In this document: positions 9,024 through 18,373 of the stretch, one piece after another
Position numbering within the stretch: position 1 is the stretch's first letter
Layout: the number at the start of each line of letters is the position of its first letter
Assembly: GCF_900114495.1 (NCBI RefSeq)
Contig: NZ_FOZI01000001.1
Location: 763,469 to 827,468 of the forward strand
Source of the DNA: Dyella sp. OK004
GTDB taxonomy: Bacteria; Pseudomonadota; Gammaproteobacteria; Xanthomonadales; Rhodanobacteraceae
Direction: 5' to 3'
DNA: 64,000 nt
Made by a program: the position numbers and the translations under genes
The notes under the pieces: model-generated
Databases searched by the model: none
Seen by the model: the letters and a program-made list of their open reading frames with translations, nothing else
What the model was told of the DNA's origin: nothing

Positions 9024-12000
9024 GGGCGGGCTCTCCGGAAGCAAGTGCCGGGGCAGAGGCGCGGCCATGCCGCGCGTGAATGATGCGGAACACCACGGGT
9101 ACGAAGAACAAGGTGGCGACGGTGGCGAAGATCAGGCCGCCGATCACGGCACGACCGAGCGGCGCGTTCTGCTCGCCGCCCTCGCCCAGGCCCAACGCCA
9201 TCGGTGCCATGCCGATGATCATGGCCAGCGCGGTCATCAGCACCGGGCGGAAGCGTACGAAACCGGCTTCCAGCGCCGCCTGATGCGCGTCGCCATGCTC
9301 GGCCAGACGCTCGCGGCAGAAACTCACCACCAGAATCGAGTTGGCCGTGGCCACACCCATACACATGATGGCACCGGTGAGCGCGGGCACCGACAACGTG
9401 GTGTGCGTGGCGAACAGCATCCACACAATGCCAGCCAGTGCGGCGGGCAGCGCGGTAATGATCACGAAGGGATCGCTCCACGACTGGAAGTTCACCACGA
9501 TCAGCAGATAGATCAGTACCGCTGCGCCGAGCAGGCCGAAGATCAGGCCGGAGAAGGCGCTGTTCATGGTCTGCACCTGACCCAACAACGCGGTGGACGA
9601 CCCCTTCGGCAGATCCTTGGCGTGCGCGTCGATGATCTTCTGGATGTCGGCCGCCACCGCACCAAGATCACGCCCTTGCGTGGTGGCGAAGATCTCCACC
9701 ATCGGCTGGATGTTGTACTGGCTCACCACCGCATTGCTAGCGCCGCGCGTCATAGTGGAGAGGCCACCGAGAATCTGCGACTGGCCGCCGCCACTCGACG
9801 TCACCGGCAGGTTCTCCAACGCGGACAGCGAATCGAGTTTGTATTGCGGTGTCTGCATCACGATGGGATAGGAAATCTGGTTCACCGGGTTCAACCAGAA
9901 CGTTGGCGCCACCTGGCTGGAACCCGCCAGGTTCACCACCAGGCTGTTGGTAACGTCGCGCTCGGTAACACCGAGCAGCTGCGCCCGCGTGCGATCCACG
10001 TCGATGGCGAAGGTCGGGTTCGACTGCGACTGCTGGATGCGCGCATCGGCCACGCCCGGCACGCGCCTGATTCCGCGCAACAGCTGGTTAGCGAAGACGA
10101 AGTTCTTCGGCAAGTTGTTGCCGCGAATCTGCAAGTCGATTGGCGCGGGCGAACCGAAGTTAAGGATCTGACTGATGATGTCCGCCGGCGGGAACGAGAA
10201 CGTCACGCCGGGGAATTCACGCGGCAGGCGCTCACGCATCTCGCGTACGTAGTCCGCCGTGGGGCGGTGTCCTTCTTTCAGGCTTAACTGGATGTCGCCA
10301 TCCCAGGAGCCGGTGGTGCCGGTGTTGTTGTAAGCCGTGTTGATGCCGCTGATGGACTGGCCGATGTTGTCGACCACCGTGCCCAGCTCATCCGGCGGAA
10401 TGATGCGGCGGATCGAGGCTTGCACATTAGCAAACAGTGTCGCGCTCTGTTCCACGCGCGTGCCGACCGGTGCGCGGACGTGCAGCAGGATCTGGCCCGC
10501 GTCCACCGACGGGAAAAAGTTGCGCCCGAGGAACGGCACCAGCCCGAACGACAGCACGATGAAGCTCAGAAAGCCCACTACAAACACGCGCCGGTGCTCG
10601 AGCGCCATCGCCAGCAGGTCGTGATACACCGAACGCACCCGCTCGAAACGCGCCTCGAAACCACGCTGGAAACGCACCAGCGGATTGCGCGACGGCGGCA
10701 AGGCTTCATTGGTGCCGTGCTCGTCGGTGTGCGGCGCGTGCGGCTTCAACAGGTACATCGCCATCGTCGGCACCAGGGTGCGCGAGAGGATGAACGAGCA
10801 GATCATGGCGAACATTACCGCTTCGGCCATCGGCACGAACAGGAAACGCGCCACACCCTGCAGGAAGAACATCGGCACGAACACGATGCAGATGCACAGC
10901 AGCGAGACGAATGCCGGCGTCACGATCTGGCGCGCGCCATCCATGATCGCCGTCTCCACATCCTTGCCATGTTCTAAGTGCCAGTTGATGTTCTCGATGG
11001 TCACCGTGGCGTCGTCCACCAGGATGCCCACCGCCAACGCCAGGCCGCCCAGGGTCATGATGTTCATGGTCTCGCCCACCGCCGACAACGCGGCGATGGA
11101 GCCCAGGATCGCCAGAGGAATCGAGGTGGCGATGATCACGGTGGAGCGCCAACTGCCGAGGAACAGCAGGATCATCAGACTGGTCAGCGCTGCTGCGATG
11201 ATGCCCTCCTTCGCCACGCCGCTGATCGCCGCGCGCACGAACAGCGACTGATCGCCGATAGGAGCGATTTCCAGCGTGTCTGGGAACGAATCTTTCGCCG
11301 CCGCGAGCTTCTGCTTCACGCCTTCGATGATCGCTAGCGTCGAAGCCGAGCCGTTCTTCAGCACTGTCATCAGCACCGAACGGCCGCCGTCCACATGCAC
11401 GACATTAGTCTGCGGCGGGTTGCCATCGCGCACATGAGCCACGTCGCGGATATAGACCGTGGTGCCATTCACCGTCTTCACCGGCAGGTCGCCCAGCGCG
11501 TTGATGTCCGACGGCGCATTGTTGAGCTGCAGGGTGTATTCGTAGGAGCCGATCTTCTGCGTGCCCACCGGCACGATGAGGTTCTGCGCGGCCAGCGCAT
11601 TGGCCACGTCCTGCGCCGATAGTCCGCGCGCCTGCAGTGCCGCCGAATCGATATCGATCTGCACCTGGCGTGTTTTACCGCCGAACGGATATGGAATCGA
11701 CGCTCCCGCCACCGAAGTCAGCACCGGACGCACCGCATTGATGCCGAGGTCACCCAGGTTCTGTTCGCTAAGGCCCTTGCCCGATAGCGCGAGCTGGATG
11801 ATGGGGACAGTGGATGCGTTGTAGTTGAGGATCAGAGGCGGCGTGATACCCGGCGGAAGTTGTCGCAGCAGGGTCTGCGCAACCGCCGTCACCTGTGCGT
11901 TTGCCGTACGGATATCGACCGTGGGCTGGAAGAAGATCTTGATCACCCCGAAGCCGGCGATCGACTGCGCCTCGATGTGCTCCACGTCGTTCACCGTGGT

Positions 12001-12219
12001 GGTCAGCACGCGCTCGAACGGCGAGGCGATGCGGCCCGCCATCTGGTCAGGCGGCAGACCGGTGTACTGCCACACCACGCTGATCACCGGAATCTTGATG
12101 TCCGGAAAGATATCCGTCGGTGTTCTGACCGCAGCCAGCGGGCCGATGATCAGGATCAACAACGCGAGAACGACAAAGGTGTAGGGCCGCGAAAGCGCGA
12201 TCCGGACGATGCCAAGCAT
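9013..12219 (-). CDS. RND multidrug-type efflux pump, inner-membrane permease
   Basis: This is the proton-driven resistance-nodulation-division transporter of the tripartite system. It has 1068 residues and the duplicated 12-helix layout with two large periplasmic loops. The N-terminus shows RPYTFVVLALLILIIGPLAAVRTPTDIFPDI. TM4 carries the proton-relay aspartates in LGGLALAVGILVDDATVTIENI, and the C-terminus has TGAIMCMGVATANSILVVSF and the MTALAMIIGMAPMALGLGEGGEQNAPLGRAVIGG motif. The ATG at 12219 gives the standard start MLGIVRIALSRPY. The specificity (drug or metal) is unknown; the aromatic-drug HAE-1 class is more likely than the heavy-metal class. A two-component system precedes it. Confidence 0.93.
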   Translation of the reverse strand: MLGIVRIALSRPYTFVVLALLILIIGPLAAVRTPTDIFPDIKIPVISVVWQYTGLPPDQMAGRIASPFERVLTTTVNDVEHIEAQSIAGFGVIKIFFQPTVDIRTANAQVTAVAQTLLRQLPPGITPPLILNYNASTVPIIQLALSGKGLSEQNLGDLGINAVRPVLTSVAGASIPYPFGGKTRQVQIDIDSAALQARGLSAQDVANALAAQNLIVPVGTQKIGSYEYTLQLNNAPSDINALGDLPVKTVNGTTVYIRDVAHVRDGNPPQTNVVHVDGGRSVLMTVLKNGSASTLAIIEGVKQKLAAAKDSFPDTLEIAPIGDQSLFVRAAISGVAKEGIIAAALTSLMILLFLGSWRSTVIIATSIPLAILGSIAALSAVGETMNIMTLGGLALAVGILVDDATVTIENINWHLEHGKDVETAIMDGARQIVTPAFVSLLCICIVFVPMFFLQGVARFLFVPMAEAVMFAMICSFILSRTLVPTMAMYLLKPHAPHTDEHGTNEALPPSRNPLVRFQRGFEARFERVRSVYHDLLAMALEHRRVFVVGFLSFIVLSFGLVPFLGRNFFPSVDAGQILLHVRAPVGTRVEQSATLFANVQASIRRIIPPDELGTVVDNIGQSISGINTAYNNTGTTGSWDGDIQLSLKEGHRPTADYVREMRERLPREFPGVTFSFPPADIISQILNFGSPAPIDLQIRGNNLPKNFVFANQLLRGIRRVPGVADARIQQSQSNPTFAIDVDRTRAQLLGVTERDVTNSLVVNLAGSSQVAPTFWLNPVNQISYPIVMQTPQYKLDSLSALENLPVTSSGGGQSQILGGLSTMTRGASNAVVSQYNIQPMVEIFATTQGRDLGAVAADIQKIIDAHAKDLPKGSSTALLGQVQTMNSAFSGLIFGLLGAAVLIYLLIVVNFQSWSDPFVIITALPAALAGIVWMLFATHTTLSVPALTGAIMCMGVATANSILVVSFCRERLAEHGDAHQAALEAGFVRFRPVLMTALAMIIGMAPMALGLGEGGEQNAPLGRAVIGGLIFATVATLFFVPVVFRIIHARHGRASAPALASGEPAHVA

Positions 12220-12406
12220 GCGGGGGATTCCGTGCGCGAATGATGCGTCGCCACAAATTTTCGCATGTGGCCTGATGGAACGGCCGGCTAAACGGATGAA
12301 GATATTTTCATTTTGGATGCGCCCAGCTCGGCAGACTCTGCGCGGCACTTGGCGTCATGGGGATGTCATGACTTTCGACACCCCTCAGCGATCACCAGCA
12401 GGTGAG

Positions 12407-13819
12407 CTACGCGGTAACCGAGCGCGAAAGACAGGTGCCCGGCACTTCACCCGGCGCCACCGGATAGCAGTACAGCGTAATCCTCGCGCCACCGGGCGCA
12501 TCGCCGATATCCAGGGCATAGCCATGCAGGCGTACGATCGCGCTGACGATGCTCAGGCCAAGACCCGAACCCGGTGTCGTGCGGCTGTTATCGCCGCGAT
12601 AGAACCTTCGCGTCACGGCGTCGCGCTCGTTCGAGGGAATGCCGGGACCGCTGTCGAGAATGTCCACGCGCGGGCCACGGCTGTCCATGCGCGCGCGCAG
12701 ACGCACCTGGCCGCCGTTCGGGGTGAACTTGATGGCATTGCCCACCAGGTTCGCCAGCGCTTCGAACAGCAGGTGTGCGTCGCCGCGCACGGCGGTCATG
12801 GGCTCGACCTCCAGCACGAACGGCTGGCTTCGATCTTCCGCTACGGGTGCGTAAAACTCATGCACCTGCTGCAAGACCTGTCCCAGATCCACTTCGGCGA
12901 AGCAGGCGTTGCGATGGCTGTCTTCCAGCTCGGAAACACGCAGCAAGGCGCGGAAGCGTCCCAGCACTGCATCGATGTCGACGATGCTCGCTTCCACCAG
13001 TGCCGCCTCGGACTGCCCCGACAGTTGCTGCTGCGCGCGATACAGACGCGCGCGCAGGCGCGTCAGCGGCGTGCGCAGGTCGTGTGCGATGTTGTCGCAC
13101 ACACCTTTGACTTCGTTCATCAGGCGCTCGATCTCGCCGAGCATGGTGTTGACGATGCCGGCAAGTATGTCCAGTTCGTCACCACGCCCATTCATAGGCA
13201 AGCGCTTGGAGAGATCGCCCTGGCGGATCGGGTCGGTTGCCTGTTGCAGCTCACGGATGCGTTTTTCCGGTCCGCGCCGCAGCAGGAAGCCGCCAAGCAG
13301 TCCCGGGATGATGGTCAGGGAGAGAGCCCACAGCAGCGCGCGCCATACGATGGTGCCGAGTCCGTCGAGGGTACTGGTGTCCTTGGCGATCACCAGCAGG
13401 CGGCCATCGGGCAGACGTGTCGCCATCGCGCGGGCACGCGTGCGCGTCGCATCGCGGTCGGGGCGCGGCATGCCTTGCGCCAGCAGGCGCACCTTGCCAT
13501 CGATGGCAAGCTCTGTGGGAATGTGAGCGATGTTGCCGGCAATCGCGTGTCCGCCGGCGTCGAACAGACCCACTGACATGATGCCGTGCGGGTCGATGGT
13601 GCTCGCCGCATCCACCGTTGCCGGCAGACGCTGCGCATCGGTGGCCTCCAGATAATGCATGCGCTGCTCAAGCATCTGGTCGATCACGGTGTTGAGATAG
13701 CGCGCGCTTTCCCACTGAATCACGCCGACTAACACCAAACCCCACGCGGCAAACAACGCGCCGTAGATCAGGATTAGTCGAGAGGTGGCGGAGCGCCAGG
13801 CGCTGGGACGGGCGTTCAT
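12407..13819 (-). CDS. Sensor histidine kinase of the efflux-pump locus
   Basis: Residues 13-36 form the first membrane helix, followed by a periplasmic sensor region of about 120 residues, a second helix and a HAMP linker. The HisKA box is HDLRTPLTRL with phospho-accepting H246. The ATPase domain has N (NLVGNAIKFTP), G1 (DSGPGIP), F (FYRGDN) and G2 (GSGLGLSIV) boxes. It starts at 13819 in an ATGA overlap with the response-regulator stop, which makes the cognate pairing clear. The RND operon begins 187 bp downstream, so control of efflux is the simplest reading, but this is inference from position. Confidence 0.93.
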   Translation of the reverse strand: MNARPSAWRSATSRLILIYGALFAAWGLVLVGVIQWESARYLNTVIDQMLEQRMHYLEATDAQRLPATVDAASTIDPHGIMSVGLFDAGGHAIAGNIAHIPTELAIDGKVRLLAQGMPRPDRDATRTRARAMATRLPDGRLLVIAKDTSTLDGLGTIVWRALLWALSLTIIPGLLGGFLLRRGPEKRIRELQQATDPIRQGDLSKRLPMNGRGDELDILAGIVNTMLGEIERLMNEVKGVCDNIAHDLRTPLTRLRARLYRAQQQLSGQSEAALVEASIVDIDAVLGRFRALLRVSELEDSHRNACFAEVDLGQVLQQVHEFYAPVAEDRSQPFVLEVEPMTAVRGDAHLLFEALANLVGNAIKFTPNGGQVRLRARMDSRGPRVDILDSGPGIPSNERDAVTRRFYRGDNSRTTPGSGLGLSIVSAIVRLHGYALDIGDAPGGARITLYCYPVAPGEVPGTCLSRSVTA

Positions 13820-14517
13820 GGTGGGGCCGATGCGTTCTGGGGGGCCGAGGTGATCATGTAGCCGGTGCCGCGCACGGTACGGATCAGCGGTGGCTGGCCG
13901 GCACCGTCGATCTTGCGCCGAAGCCGGCCGATATGCACGTCGATCACGTTGGTGCCGGGATCGAAGTGGAAGCCCCATACGGCTTCGAAAATCATGCTGC
14001 GGGTCAACACCTGGCCGGAGTTGCGCATCAGGCATTCCAGCAATCGGTATTCGGTGGGCTGCAGGGTCAGCGGTTGGCCGTTGCGGTAGGCGACGTGGCG
14101 GACCAGATCCAGCTCAAGATCGCCGACGCGCAGGCGCGTGTCGTTCTGTTGGGGCTGCCGGCGGCGTAGCAGCACTTCGGCGCGAGCGGCCATCTCGTCC
14201 GGGGCGAACGGCTTGGTGAGGTAATCGTCGCCGCCAGCACGCAGGCCGCGCACGCGATCGTCGACATCGCTGAGTGCGCTGATCATCAGCACCGGCGTGT
14301 CGATCTGCTGGCGGCGCAGGCCAGCCACCACTTCGATGCCGTCCATGCCGGGAAGCATGCGATCGAGCGTGATCAGATCGTAGTTTTGCGCGGTTGCCCG
14401 CGACAGGCCTTCCTTGCCATCGGCCACCCATTCGGCGGTCATGCCGTGCACGCTCAGCTCGGCCACGATCTCGCGGGCCGTGACTTCGTCGTCTTCGATG
14501 ACCAGCACTCTGGGCAT
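13816..14517 (-). CDS. OmpR/PhoB-family response regulator of the efflux-pump locus
   Basis: The receiver domain carries the acidic pocket (IEDD), phosphoacceptor D52 (LITLDRMLPGMDG) and the conserved Lys in YLTKPF. The C-terminal winged helix has the expected LTLQPTEYRLLECLMRNSGQVLTRSMI and HIGRLRRKID blocks, ending with VRTVRGTGYMI. At 233 aa it is complete. The kinase follows with a 4-bp ATGA overlap and the RND pump lies further downstream on the same strand. Confidence 0.94.
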   Translation of the reverse strand: MPRVLVIEDDEVTAREIVAELSVHGMTAEWVADGKEGLSRATAQNYDLITLDRMLPGMDGIEVVAGLRRQQIDTPVLMISALSDVDDRVRGLRAGGDDYLTKPFAPDEMAARAEVLLRRRQPQQNDTRLRVGDLELDLVRHVAYRNGQPLTLQPTEYRLLECLMRNSGQVLTRSMIFEAVWGFHFDPGTNVIDVHIGRLRRKIDGAGQPPLIRTVRGTGYMITSAPQNASAPP

Positions 14518-14543
14518 GGCGAAATTACGAATATGGAAAGCGG

Positions 14544-14575
14544 AAAAACCAACGGCCCCGCTGCGGGGCCGTTGG
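14544..14575 (-). terminator. Rho-independent terminator of rpoH
   Basis: A GC-rich inverted repeat (left arm 14549-14561, right arm 14563-14575; about 9-10 bp in practice with a 5-nt loop) is followed on the minus strand by five U residues (14548-14544). It sits 24 bp beyond the rpoH stop and before the convergent-free start of the response-regulator gene, so it insulates the two. Confidence 0.85.
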
Positions 14576-14598
14576 CATGGTAACGCCTGCGCTGGCGA

Positions 14599-15456
<858 letters not shown>

Positions 15457-15484
15457 GTGTGGAACCTCCTGATATGGGGTCAGC

Positions 15485-15511
15485 TTAGCACTCTGGGGAT
15501 GAGAGTGCTAA
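15485..15511. promoter_or_regulatory. CIRCE operator (HrcA binding site) of rpoH
   Basis: TTAGCACTC (15485-15493), a spacer of exactly 9 nt, and GAGTGCTAA (15503-15511) match the CIRCE consensus without a mismatch. CIRCE binds the heat-shock repressor HrcA, usually at groESL or hrcA-grpE-dnaK. Here it ends 28 bp upstream of the rpoH start codon. Relative to the proposed promoter it lies downstream of the transcription start, a position suited to roadblock repression. hrcA itself is not in this window. Confidence 0.93.
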
Positions 15512-15538
15512 AGCGGCCAAGAGTTCCAGCCGCTTTAG
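15508..15538. repeat. 10-bp inverted repeat overlapping CIRCE at rpoH
   Basis: The arms CTAAAGCGGC (15508-15517) and GCCGCTTTAG (15529-15538) are perfectly complementary around an 11-nt spacer. The first arm shares four bases with the right half of CIRCE. It may be a second operator or an RNA stem at the 5' end of the rpoH message. Its function is not known. Confidence 0.6.
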
Positions 15539-15546
15539 TGAACCGA

Positions 15547-15575
15547 ATAGTACACGAATCAGATAGGTTCGTCCA
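15547..15575 (-). promoter_or_regulatory. Candidate sigma-70 promoter of rpoH
   Basis: On the minus strand TGGACG (15575-15570) and TACTAT (15552-15547) are separated by 17 nt, matching 4/6 and about 4/6 of the -35 and -10 consensus. Transcription would begin near 15540, placing both palindromes in the initially transcribed region. This is the best match found by eye, not proof. Confidence 0.4.
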
Positions 15576-15614
15576 TCGTCGGCCACACCACCCTGGGGGC
15601 ACGAGGCCCGGCGA

Positions 15615-16610
15615 TCAATAGCGCTTGGCTTTGGCGTTGTAGTAGCTCAGATCGGTCGATTCGAGCAGGCGGCGCATGGCCGGTCCCAGGTGACTGAAAC
15701 CGCGGGCCTTCAGGACGTCTTTCTTGCCGGGAATATCGTATTGCCCTGAGACGCCGTCAGCATACCTGCCATCCGCCACGACACCGGCGGCCATGCCAGC
15801 CGGGCGCGGCAGTTGTTCCGGCCAATGCTGGCAATGCAAGGTCATCTGGGGACACCAGTGCCGGTTCTCCGGATGGACCGGCTCCCGCTCGACCATGCCG
15901 ATGATGGCTTTGGGCCCGAAGTTCTTGACCACGGCGGCGTAGAAGTCCGTTTCGAGCGTATGCCCTTCAACCGGCGCCAGCGTTTCCAGCAGCTCCAGAA
16001 ACCGCGGATCGTTTTTCGCGATGAAGAACTGCGTGGACAGCGTGTCCTTGCGCCTGATGCCGAAATCGATCCCGACGCCATTCATAAGCTTGGCAAGGTG
16101 ACCCTTTAGGCGCACCAACGGATTTTTCGACTGCCGCCATTTCGGACGCTGGTCGGTGCTCCACGACGAAGCCGCGATGATCGCCTTGTCGTCGCGAGCG
16201 AGCAGCTCGATATAACGCTGCAACAGACCCTGGTCGAAAACCCAGGTGTCCGCATCGAGATGAATGATGTAGTCCGGGTTGTACTTGTCGGCCGCGGCTC
16301 GGAAGGACTTCCTCACCAGATTCAGCGCGCCATCGATGATGGTCAGCGGCTGGCACGAGACCAGTTCGTCCTCGATGTATTTCTCGTAGGAAGAGCCCGA
16401 GCAGGCATGCACGATCGGCCATTGCTCCGGGTAATTGAGCTTGACGATTTCCATGTTGATCCGGGCGCAATCCGCACGCTCGTGGGTCGTCATGCAAACG
16501 ACGACCTTCGGCCTTCCTGCTGCTATGGGCACACTGCCCGAACTACCGGCCACTGGGTCTACTCCGCTCATACGCGCCGCATCTCTCAATCTGTCCGTGG
16601 GTCCACGCAT
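15615..16610 (-). CDS. GT-A fold glycosyltransferase-like protein
   Basis: The region after PKVVVCMTTHERADCARIN resembles the nucleotide-sugar-binding start of family 2-like glycosyltransferases. The metal-binding DAD is in YIIHLDADTWVF, followed by a long C-terminal domain with FFIAKNDPRFLELLETLAP and EREPVHPENRHWCPQ. There are no membrane segments, so it is probably cytosolic. The donor and acceptor are unknown. The start is uncertain: ATG 16610 has GAAGGA upstream, ATG 16571 is another candidate, and the frame is open to 16670. It lies between ung and rpoH on the same strand and looks like an insertion in the ftsEX-rpoH neighbourhood. Confidence 0.7.
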   Translation of the reverse strand: MRGPTDRLRDAARMSGVDPVAGSSGSVPIAAGRPKVVVCMTTHERADCARINMEIVKLNYPEQWPIVHACSGSSYEKYIEDELVSCQPLTIIDGALNLVRKSFRAAADKYNPDYIIHLDADTWVFDQGLLQRYIELLARDDKAIIAASSWSTDQRPKWRQSKNPLVRLKGHLAKLMNGVGIDFGIRRKDTLSTQFFIAKNDPRFLELLETLAPVEGHTLETDFYAAVVKNFGPKAIIGMVEREPVHPENRHWCPQMTLHCQHWPEQLPRPAGMAAGVVADGRYADGVSGQYDIPGKKDVLKARGFSHLGPAMRRLLESTDLSYYNAKAKRY

Positions 16611-16674
16611 GCATCGTGGCAGTCCTTCATTGTACTTGCCGGCCGATTTGCCTAGCCAACCACGGCCCACGGAT

Positions 16675-17397
16675 TCACGTTGAAGAGGTCGCCGACTGCA
16701 TCAACTCAGCGCGCCGCGGCAACGACCAGTCCACCGGCGCCTGGCCATGGGCTTCCAGATAGCTGTTAGCGGCAGAGAAGTGGCCGCAACCGAGGAAGCC
16801 GCGGTGCGCGGAGAGGGGGGACGGATGCACCGACTTGAGAATGTGGTGCCTCCCCGCGTCGATCAGCTGGCCTTTGCGCTGGGCATACGAGCCCCACAGC
16901 ATGAACACCAGGCCTTCGCGCTCCCGGTTGAGGGCATCGATGGCCGCATCGGTGAACCCCTCCCAGCCTTTGCCCTGGTGGGAAGCCGCCAATCCCCGCT
17001 CCACCGTCAACACGCTATTGAGCAGCAGCACGCCGCGATCCGCCCAGGGCGTGAGGCAGCCATGGTCGGGTGGTGCGATGCCGAGATCGCGCTGGATTTC
17101 CTTGAAGATGTTCTGCAGTGAGGGCGGCGGCTGTACGCCCGGCCTTACGGAGAAGCACAAACCATGCGCCTGCCCCGGACCGTGGTACGGGTCCTGGCCG
17201 AGAATGACGACACGCACGGCGTCAAACGGCGTGTGATCGAACGCGGCGAAGATCTCGGGCCCCGGTGGATAGATCACCTTGCCGGCCTGTTTTTCCTTGC
17301 GCAGGAATTGCGACAACGCCTGCATCTCGGGCCGCTCGAGATAGCCGCCGATGCGCTCCTTCCAGGAAGGCTCCAGCTTGACGCGACTTTCGTTCAT
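16675..17397 (-). CDS. ung: Uracil-DNA glycosylase (family 1)
   Basis: Ung removes uracil from DNA and starts base-excision repair. The water-activating loop GQDPYHG contains D69, LCFSV follows, and the DNA-intercalation loop [14 protein letters not shown] is present near the C-terminus. The length of 240 aa is typical. Its ATG overlaps the stop of the double-receiver gene by 4 bp (ATGA), so the two are co-translated even though no functional link is known. Confidence 0.97.
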   Translation of the reverse strand: MNESRVKLEPSWKERIGGYLERPEMQALSQFLRKEKQAGKVIYPPGPEIFAAFDHTPFDAVRVVILGQDPYHGPGQAHGLCFSVRPGVQPPPSLQNIFKEIQRDLGIAPPDHGCLTPWADRGVLLLNSVLTVERGLAASHQGKGWEGFTDAAIDALNREREGLVFMLWGSYAQRKGQLIDAGRHHILKSVHPSPLSAHRGFLGCGHFSAANSYLEAHGQAPVDWSLPRRAELMQSATSST

Positions 17398-18236
17398 ACC
17401 GCTTCGTCGCGTAGTCGCAGGTGCCGCGCAACACGCAACTGGAACAGGAGTTTGGTGATCAACAGCTTCTCCTCGATCGGCTTCTCGACCAGGTCATTGG
17501 CACCGGCCTTGAGCAATGCCGCCTGGTTGACGGGGTTCTCATCCCCGGTCATCACCAGCACGGGCAGGCGCCCTTTGCTGTAACCGTATTCGCGACGGAT
17601 GCGCTCAAGCAAATCGCCGCCCGTGAGCTCACCCTTGAGACTGACGTCAGTAAGCACGATATCGGCACCCACCTGATCCTGTGCGTGCGCCGTCTCCAGC
17701 CAGGCCAGCGCATCTTCAGCGCTGATCACATGGCGTACGGTGAGGCCATATTTTTCCAGCATGCGGCGCGTCGCCAAGGCCACCACACGACTATCCTCGA
17801 CGTAGAGCACTTCGCCTTCGGCGCTGCTTTCCGGTTTCACGTAGCCACGAATGAATTCGGCCAGCGCCTGAAAGCCCAGCGACTTGTCGAAGTAGTCGGT
17901 AACGTGTTCGCCCAGCACGCGCCGGTGCAGGCGGTCATCGACGTCGCCGGACACGACCACGATCGGCACATAGATCTGCGGTGCCGATTCGCGCACATAG
18001 CGCGCCAGCTCCAGGCCATCCATATCGGGCAGCCGCAGCGCAATGGTGATGAAGTCGAACACACCGCCTTCCAGCAGCTGTTGCGCTTCGGCGCCCGACG
18101 CACAGCCGATCACCTCGGCCGCAGGCAACTCTGCCTGCAGCACGCGGCTGATCAGTTGTCGCACTACCTTGGAACCGTCCACCACCAGCACACGCGGTGC
18201 AGCGCTGACGATACGGTTACTGAAACCTGCACTCAT
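17394..18236 (-). CDS. Double receiver-domain protein with a degenerate first receiver
   Basis: Two CheY-like receiver domains occupy nearly all of the 280 residues, and there is no DNA-binding or enzymatic output domain. The second receiver is intact: acidic pair in YVEDS, phosphoacceptor D197 (IVLTDVSL), Thr in VMTGD and Lys in VEKPI. The first keeps the switch residues (VVSGD, DKSL) but has Ala67 in place of the phosphoacceptor ([12 protein letters not shown]) and Gly in place of one pocket acid (VVDGS). It is probably a signalling adaptor or phosphate sink with no kinase beside it. The start at 18236 has a GGTGGGA ribosome site. It lies between ftsX and ung. Confidence 0.85.
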   Translation of the reverse strand: MSAGFSNRIVSAAPRVLVVDGSKVVRQLISRVLQAELPAAEVIGCASGAEAQQLLEGGVFDFITIALRLPDMDGLELARYVRESAPQIYVPIVVVSGDVDDRLHRRVLGEHVTDYFDKSLGFQALAEFIRGYVKPESSAEGEVLYVEDSRVVALATRRMLEKYGLTVRHVISAEDALAWLETAHAQDQVGADIVLTDVSLKGELTGGDLLERIRREYGYSKGRLPVLVMTGDENPVNQAALLKAGANDLVEKPIEEKLLITKLLFQLRVARHLRLRDEAV

Positions 18237-18373
18237 TCCCACCCATCCACGCGTCTCGTAGCGTCCGTGCCGAAGATTCGACGGACGCCCCCTGCGCCCC
18301 GCATTCCAGGCATCTTGCACCGATGTCGGTGCGGTGCCTGCGACCGGCGTCACCTCTACCGGTCCGGCTCCAC

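Noticed and set aside
7082-10287. Plus-strand open frames opposite the RND efflux genes
   Set aside because: They are shadows of the pump, adaptor and channel genes; no motifs or ribosome sites.
15512-15535. Possible sigma-54 promoter upstream of rpoH (TGG...GC on the minus strand)
   Set aside because: The GG to GC spacing is 11 nt instead of the required 10, and the flanking bases do not fit the consensus.
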